Shown: one piece after another, positions 36,401 to 45,400 of the stretch
How the letters are laid out: each line of letters begins with the position of its first letter
Numbering within the stretch: position 1 is the first letter of the stretch
Assembly: GCF_963678635.1 (NCBI RefSeq)
Contig: NW_026970825.1
Location: 32,234 to 96,233, forward strand
Direction of reading: 5' to 3'
Origin: Symsagittifera roscoffensis
Taxonomy: Eukaryota > Xenacoelomorpha > Acoela > Convolutidae
Length of the DNA: 64,000 bases
Made by a program: the position numbers and the translations under genes
The notes under the pieces: generated by a model
What the model was told of the DNA's origin: nothing
Databases searched by the model: none
The model's input: the letters and a program-made list of their open reading frames with translations, nothing else

Positions 36401-39400
36401 AAAGGTTTCAAGTATTGTAAAAAAATGTTTAAGATTTATGAGTATTTGAGTAACTGATTGAGAGAAGAGCATTTAAGAAATGATCTATTGGTCGAATATT
36501 TTTTGCTGTTTGAGGCGATTTTCTAGTGTGGTCGGATTATTTATTAGTTTTTTGACAAGTGGGTTGAGTTTTGTAAAAAATTGTTGGGGGCAATTTTCAT
36601 GGTGACTGGGAGGTCGTCTTTTTCTTTATTTTTGTTTGTCAAATGATCCGGGGTATGGTGAGATTTTTTTACTTTAGGCTAATTAAAATGTTCATTTTGT
36701 TACTTTAGGCTAAGTTAACAAATTTGCTTTGGGGGTATTCGTGGTCTGAGTTGGGGAAATATTGTTGATCTTTGGGTTATTAGATAAGGGAGGGGTACGG
36801 TATTATGGTGATATTTATTTTAGTTGTCAAGTTGGAGTGGTTTGCTTATTTTTGACCTGGAGGTCGTAAAGTTATAGTTATAGATGTGCCTGGAGTTCTA
36901 TATGATTCGTCTAATTGGTCTTAGTTTGAGTTAGAGAAAGTGACGGATTGGATGAATCCTATTGGTCTATTTTGAACTAGAATTATTACGTACTTGTCAG
37001 CATGTTATTTTGAAAAATGTAAATGAAAAATGTTTTGGAGATTTCAAGATTGTGAAGCAAATGTTAAAATTACTTTTGAAATTCTACTTTCTTTAAAATT
37101 TTAGATTGGGGGATGAATATTTTATAGTTTTTACGTGGTTGATTTCGGAGTCTTGTTGTTTTTCTATTTTCTGATTTGTCGATTTGTTCTTGGGGTATTA
37201 TTTGTTCGGTCATTTTTCTATTTTTTCTTTGTTTTGGGGATTCTTTATGGTTTTGTGTATTGTTTTTGGTGGCGGTTGGTTTTGTGTTTTGATTTTCGGT
37301 GGGGTTATCATTTTGTTCTGTGTTTTTCAGATGTGGTTCATTTTGAATGATTTTTAATCCTGTGAAAGAATATAATTGAGTTAATTCGCGGAGTGCGTAT
37401 TCTTTTGGGTAATAAGGTAATAGGTTGTTTCGATGTTGAACGATTTCTTTTTTGTTTGAGTCGGTAATTTTATATGTGACATCAGTGGGTTTTGCAATTA
37501 TTTGGTATGGTCCTTTTCGAAGGGGTTGTAATTTTTTAGAAATTCCTTTTTGAGTATTAAAATTAGGTATTAAAACAAATGTTCCAATTTTTAATTCGGA
37601 GGCTGGTGTAAAACGTGAATTGATTTGTTCATTAATGTTTTGTCTTTGTAATAACTTTTTTGTTATTTTTTGATAAATTTCATTGTGTTTTTTATCTCTG
37701 TTTAGAATCCATTCGGTGTGTGTACCGGAGGCTAGTTTAAGAATTTGTGGGTGATGAAAATGATCTTCATCGTGTGTATGTAAAGGTAGGTTATAACAAA
37801 TTGAGTCTTTATTTGGTTGACAATAACCTTGTGCGTTTTTATGAGAATTTGCTGTAAACATTATTGGTTTGCGTGGCTTTTGGTTAAAAACCATTTCGTA
37901 TGGTGACATTCCTAAAGTTGTCGTAATTTGTGAATTATATGCTAAGGGAAATAATTTTACATCTGCTGACCATTCGGTATATTTTGTATCATTTCCGTTG
38001 ATGATACATCTAAGATATTCTTGTAATGAACGGTTCATACCTTCGACTAAGCCGTTTGTCCAAGGTGCATGAGATGTACGTGGTTTGTGTTTAATGTTAT
38101 ATAAATGACATAGTGTGATAATTTCATTATTTATGAATTCTGTACCGTTGTCTGTAACTAAAATTTCTGGTAGTCCGAATTTTGCTATCCAGTGTTCATA
38201 GAGTGTTGTGTAAGCGTAATAAGCGTTACAATGTGGTACTGGGTTAAGTGCTACATAATGTGTAAATGCGTCAACAATTACCATAATGTAGGAGTTTCCT
38301 TCTGATGAGGGTGAAATTGGTCCCTTAGTATCAAATGAGATACGATGGTTAAAGTACAAGCTTTGTCCTTTAAAATCTTGTTTTTGTGCTATTTGTTTTT
38401 GATTCGGGTAAGGTTTATTTAGTTGACATACTATACAATCATTGCATAGTACTTTTATCCAAATTGGTGCATTTGGGAAATAAAAGTTTTGTATAAAATT
38501 TGAATATGTTTTTTCTGATCCAGAGTGTCCTTTAATATTTTGTGTATGTGAAATATTAAAAGCTATAAGAATCATACTTAAAGGGAGACATGGAACTGTA
38601 GATTCATTTAGGTTATACTCTAAAAGGTCTGTATTTTCGTTAATTGTTGTGTTGTTAAATTTGCGAAAGTATCGGAGGAGTGTTTTGTTTCCTAGAATGG
38701 TTGAATCTGCTTTGATAGGTTTAGTTTTATATTTGTGCCATGATTTTAGTTGTCTAATTATCGGGTCAAGATTTTGATATTGTTTCAGTGTTGAAACTGT
38801 AATTGTTTCTGTTGGGGGGAGAAAAATGTTTTCGATTTCTAATTTAGATAAGGGTATTGTGTCAAGTGGGTCGTGAAGGTCAAAAACTTGATTTATTGTG
38901 TATTTTGAATCATTTGTTTGTGGTCCTGATAAATTTATTTTATCAGTTAAATCTTCTTTTTCAATTAGTGGAAAATGGTCTTTTTTAGGCGGGTGTTGTT
39001 TTGTTCGTTTTTGTTGGGTGTTATTTTTTATCCATTGAGAATATGGGATTGGTTTGAAAGTTGATGTTCCAAGTAAATCAACTTCATAATGATTATTTTG
39101 ACAATCTAAATAAAGTGGGAAATGTTGTAAACTATTTATTTGTGATTGTTCAATATCAGTTTTTACTGCATATTTGCATTCCAATCGGGGTGATGTTTCG
39201 TTTTCTGCAAGGTAGAATTTTATGTTTTTGGGTATTTCAACTGTTGTTTTTCGTGTAAGTAATTCAGGTGGTGTATTTCGACTTAAGGTGTCTGGTAATG
39301 CAAGATTTTTTCCTGCAGTCCAAACTATATGTAAGTTTGGAAATTTCATTAGAATTAGTTGAAATCTGTAAACTCGGTGGTTTGGGTTAGATTTTTGTGT

Positions 39401-42400
39401 AAAGAGAAAGATGATTGGTTTATGGTCTGTGAATAGAACTGTTGGATGTTTTGATCCAAGTATCAGAAATTCATATTCTGTCAGTGTATATATTATGGCT
39501 GTACATTCTCTCATTAGAGTTGAGAGTCGTAGCTCTGCTTGAGTGAATAATCGAGAATTTGCTGATATGAGGTTCATTTTATTTGTACCTTTATGTGATT
39601 GTAATAGTGCTGCACCGATGCCAAAGTTCGAAGCATCGCACATTGCATAAAATGGTTGATTTGAATCTGGAATTGTGTTTGAAATTTGTTCAGTTAAAAG
39701 TTTCTTCATTTCTTCAAATCGTGTTTGATGTTCTGTGTTCCATTCAAAATTATTTTGTTGTCTAAGGATGTTATAAAATGGTCGTAGATATAATTGCATT
39801 TTATAAACATATTTACTTAAAAAGTTTAACATTCCAAGAAATTCTTGGATTTTCTTTTTATTTGTTGGTGGTTGAAGTTTTTGAATAGCGTCAATGCGTG
39901 ATTTCAATGGAGTGATTGTTTTTCTTTCTATATTATGTCCTAAGAATTTAACTCTTGTCAAAAAGAAGTGTGATTTATCGGGGGCGGCCTTCAGATTTTC
40001 GTTCTGAAGTATTTGGTGATATTTTTCTAAAACATTGAACATCTCGTCTTTTGTTTGTGATTGCATAAAAACATCGTCTAAATAGGTGATTGCGTTTTTC
40101 TTGAGTATTAGTGGTCTAAAAATTTTGCTCATAAAAGCTGAAAATGCTGCTGGTCCTATGGATATTCCATAGAATAAGCGGTTGAATTCATATTGTTGGT
40201 TTCCGATAACAAATTGTGTTAAACGTCGTGATTGTTCATCTAGTGGCATTTGATTGTATGCACTATTCATATCGGCGGTTGTAAAGTATTTGCCGTTTAT
40301 TTTTGTTAAAATAACTTGTATTGGTTCAATGGGCCAATTACATTTTGATTCATCTATAAGTGAATTGAGGTATCTAGCATCGAGAACGATTTTTTAATGA
40401 TTCTCCTTTAGCTAGAATGATAACGGGGTTGATAAATGTGTTGCCTTTTGGTTGTTCTTCTTTATTAACTGGTGATATAATGTTGTATTGTTCTAAAATA
40501 TCAAGTAATCTGTTCACTTTATCATGTAAGTGAATTGGTACTTTACTTGCTCTCTGTTTTTTGAAAACTGCGTCTGGTTTTAACGGGAGATGTAGTGATG
40601 AACTGATTTTCCCAACATCGAATTTTGATGTTGCATAGACTGATGAATATTTAATTAGCTGTTTGGCTAATTTTTCGAATTCGTCTTGTGTTATTTGTGA
40701 ATGTTGGAAATTAAACATTGTTAAAAATTTTTGTTGGTCCTCTGTGTAGTTACTTATGTTGAATGTAGGTTTGAAATATGGAGTTTTTGTGAAATAATCC
40801 GTATTTCTGTTTTCGTTACTTATTATATTATTTATAGATAATTCTTCATTAAGAATTGTAGATTGGCAAATATCTAGTAATTGGAGTATATTATTTACGC
40901 GATAGGCTTTTTCGTGTATTGGTGATATTGTAGCGTTGGTTTCACAATATCCTAAAAGTCCTAAAGGTAATGTTACTTGGTAAGGTGTGTTGTTATAGAC
41001 ATGTAAGGAAATGATATCGGAATTCGAATTTTTCAAATATTTTATGGATGAGATTGTGATTTTGAAAAATTTGTGAATAGGTTTGAATTCAAATTCTGAC
41101 ATATAAAATTTTTGTTTGTTTTGTTCTTTATCATATTGGTGAACTTGTTTGATTGAAAAATTATAGATATTTCCTGATAGTGGTTTTAGGTGTTTTCTTT
41201 GTTGGTTAAATATCGGGTAGAATTTTGAAAAGAATGGTGGTTGTTTATTTAATCTTTGAAAAAATGTTAAGGATGTTTCTTTTGTTTTTGTATATTTATC
41301 TTTGATTAATATTTTACTATTTAGTATGTTAATTGTTGGTATGTACTTCGAAATAAATGGTATTCCAATGATATTATATTTAATGTCAGTGATATGGAAT
41401 ATTTGTTTAAATGGCTTATTTAAAATTTTGCTTTGTTCCATTGTTCTGGTGGGGAGGAGAAATAATTGGATTTTTCCGTAGTTTATCAATGTTGATCCTT
41501 GTGCTGTTGCTAACTTACTGGAGGTTTCAAGAGGTGTTAGCTTTGGGTGTAAAGTTTTTATTTCATTCCATGTGGGGATGTTTATTATGTTTGATTCTGC
41601 TCCTGAATCAATTAAAAAATCTATTTCAAGGTCTGGTGATTGAAATTCTTTATTTCTTGGGCTTTCTAAGAGAAATGGTATTGTCCAAATTTTTTCTTTG
41701 GGTTGTTCTTTTTGTATATTTTGATAAATGTGGTTTGTATTCAAGCATTTTGTTTTGGTATTTTTATTGGTTTGATCTGTAGTGTTAATCTCGTTTGTTT
41801 CTTGCGTCGTTGGTGTGGAATTTATGGGTGTAGTGTAATAATTTTGAAGAAATTCTGATTGATTTTCATATATGTGTGATGGAAAGGGTTGTTCATATAT
41901 GACAGATTCATAGTAATTTTCGATTTTTATCATATTGATAGAAAGAGTGTTTTCAGTATCACTTTCTGAATCTGATGATGTACAGTTTATTTGATTGAGT
42001 TGTAACGTATCAGTTACTGTGTCATCAATACCTGGAGGGTCTGATGTTGTTTCTGGATTTGACTGTACTTGATTGATTTGTCTTTGATGTTTAGGTGTAC
42101 TACTTCTGTGGCGATTATTAGAATGATTATAGTTATTATTATTCCGGTGTGGTGATTGGGAATAATTTCTATAACGATTATTATAACTTGATTGTCGATT
42201 TTGTGAATTATTTCGTGATCTGTTTTGGTAATTATTGTTTGGTCTGTTATAGTTCGATCTATTATATGAGTTATTCCTTGATCGATTGTTCGGGTAATTC
42301 TGGTTTCGGTTGTTTGAATAACTTCTATTTCGATTATAGGAGTAGTTTCTATTCCTATTGTATGATGAATTTCGTGATTGGTTGTTTGGGTAGTAGTTAT

Positions 42401-45400
42401 TTCTTGATTGGGAATTAGATCTAGAAACAAATCGTTGTGTATTTGAATTTGATCTGGAGTAGTTATTTCGACTATTTGGTCTATTGTAGTGATTTTGTGA
42501 TGAATTATACGTGTTTCTTCGTTCTGGTGATCTTCCTCTATAACTTGAGTTATATGGTGATTGATTTCTTGTATAATTTGTATTGTTCGGGAGTGGTTTT
42601 CCTGAACTGTTGTTGCTGTGGACTGTTTTGTTCGGTAGATTTTGATCTTTTTTCATGTATTGATAGAATGATTTATTTGGTTCTTTATATTTTTGAGGTT
42701 TATTTTGATTGTCTTGCTGTTTTTGTCTACATTCGGAAATACTATGTCCGTATCGTCGGCAATAATTACACCATTTTTTGAAAGATGGTTTGCCTTTTAA
42801 GTTTGGGTTCTTTTCGTAGATATTGAGTATTTCAGTGATTTTTTCAACGAGGTCTGTCTCTGATTCCTGTATATTATTAATATTAGTGGGAGTCGTTTCA
42901 ATTCTGTTAACGTATTGTAATTTCAGATTTTCCGTTTCTTCTAGTTTCATCGTGATTTCTGCTTGTTCTAATTTGTCTACTAGTTTTCGAAAATCTAAAT
43001 CGGGTTCTCGAATTGAAGAAGGATGTGATGCTCTCTTTTTTATTGCTATTTTCCTTAATTGTGGTGTTAAGGTCATCATTAAGATTTCTGTCATCTTTGT
43101 GTTTTTATAGTCATGTGTATTTAATGAATATGCTTTTCGAACTAGTGTTTCGATTCGTACTGCTATTTGCTTGATGGTTTCGTTTGGTAATCTGCGAATT
43201 TCATTACATAAAACTCTTTGTTGTTGTTTGTTTCTTTCGGAGTCAAACATTTTTGAAAATTCTTGTGTAAACCTTTTCCAGTTTGATTTTACTTCTAGAG
43301 GTAGTACTGAAAACCATTTTTGGGCTGCGCCATCTAAGGTTGTTTGTATTAACGCTGTGCGTCGATGTATCCAGTTTTGATGTAGTGGCGTATTAATTGG
43401 TTCAGGTCCTATATTTAAAATCAAATTTGCTGTTACTGCATTTAAATAATCTTCTACAGAGTATTCAGGGTCTGTTCCTGTGAAAACCATTAAAGGTTTG
43501 TTTGATGTTATTCATGATCCACCCATAAGGTATGGATTCATTGTCATTTGTAATGATTCTGCTGCATTTGGCATTTGAGAAAAATTTGAAAGTTGGTTTC
43601 TTGTTATCTCATGTTGTTGGAGATAATATGGGAGTGGTATTTCATTTTGCATTTGTGATGGTTGATACGAGTGTGCAGTCATTGGATTTTGTTGTTGAAT
43701 TGGTTGAAAAGATTGTGTATTAATTGGATTTTGTTGTTGAATTGGTTGTTGATTTTGTGCATCTATTGGTTGTGGAGAAAAATTTCTATGATTTGTACGT
43801 GTTCTCTGTATTCCTTGTTTACGATATTCTTGAGTATTTTGTGCAAATATATCTGGTTGTAAGAAATCATCATCTGAGGATAAATAATCCATTTGATAAG
43901 ATGTCTGTTTTTTATTTTTATTTTGTTGAAAAAATGGGTAATTTTCACTGTGATCCCGTGGAGGATTTGTTTGGAAATTTGTTGAATTAGGTTGGGCCAT
44001 TGGGTTATCCCAATTTCGAGATCTTGTATATTGGTTAAAATTTCTTTGTGGTTGATTATATGTTTTTGATGGATGTGTATAATTATAATTATGGTCTGCA
44101 AAGTTGTTTCTAGTGAATGTTTTGCGTGTTTTTGATGGTATTGTCATGGGTCTGTATGTTTGGTAATCCATATGTGAATATTTAGGGGCAACCGAAGGTT
44201 TAACGGTTGATTGTAAGGTTACCTGTGTTTGTGAAGGATTTGTATTTCTTGGTGTTGTTAAATTTGGGCGTATTGGTGAAATACTTTGTTGTGTAGTTGT
44301 TGTGTGTACAATTTCTTCATTTATGAAGTGTGATGGTGTCTGGATATCTTGTTGAGTAAGATTCCTAGTTCCATTGAGGTTTTCATTGTGTATAACTGTA
44401 GAGTTTAAACTATTATTTTGTGTATCGGGTAAAAATGTATTATAGTTTAATGGTGTTGCATCAATTGTTAATGGTATTACTCTTACATAATCTCTTATGT
44501 AAGATATTGTACCTATTGCTTGACTTGAGATTGATTGTGGAAAGCTTATAAATGCGGGATGAGACCATTCGGGGTCCCAAACATAATCTGATTGTTCTGT
44601 GATAGCGGTATCATCGTTCGAGTTTTGGGGTCTAAAATTTTTTCTTGCTTGTGCAATTAAATCAATATTGTGTGTGAAATAATCTATTATGAACCATGCC
44701 AAAATTTTTTGTAGATCGTGTTTTGTATGTTGTGAAACGTCGTCTTTCGTGAAATTTTCTTTAATGATGTTTAAATAACTAGAGAGTAGTGTGATTTCAT
44801 GTCGTACTTTCAAATGTTTAGATGTTTCTGTCGGTGAGACATTTGTTATTGGGATTTCGTTTTCTAATATCGAAATATAACTATATATTATTGTGAAAAC
44901 TTCATTGGTGACTATGGAGTTTGCTCTTTGTGAGTTATGATATTGGATGCTTTTTATATATTCTGAAAAAACTTTTGAAAATTCTAAATCAAGGTCGTCT
45001 GTTTGAATTGTATATTTTCTATTATTATGGTTTGGTGAGGTAAATTCTATGGAGTAGATTCCATACTGTTGTGTTATGTTGCATATATCTTTTAGATAGT
45101 GATCTATGATTTGTCTTTTGATTTTTACATCGGGGAACTCTGTTTTACATGGACTGATTCCGGGTTCAAATAAATTTACGAGTAAATTTTGACAAAATAT
45201 GTGTTGTCCTCTATCAGTATCTGCGTCTACTATAAAAGGAAAGATTTCATCATCATCTGGAGTTTCTTCACCTGGGGTGTGTGTTGAACTCATTTTCCCG
45301 TTCGATGACTGTTAATATGTAATTATTAATGTGTCGAATTGGTTGATTCCAATTGTATAGATGTACTGGTTTGTGTTTGTACTGCTTTTTTATTCTTCTT

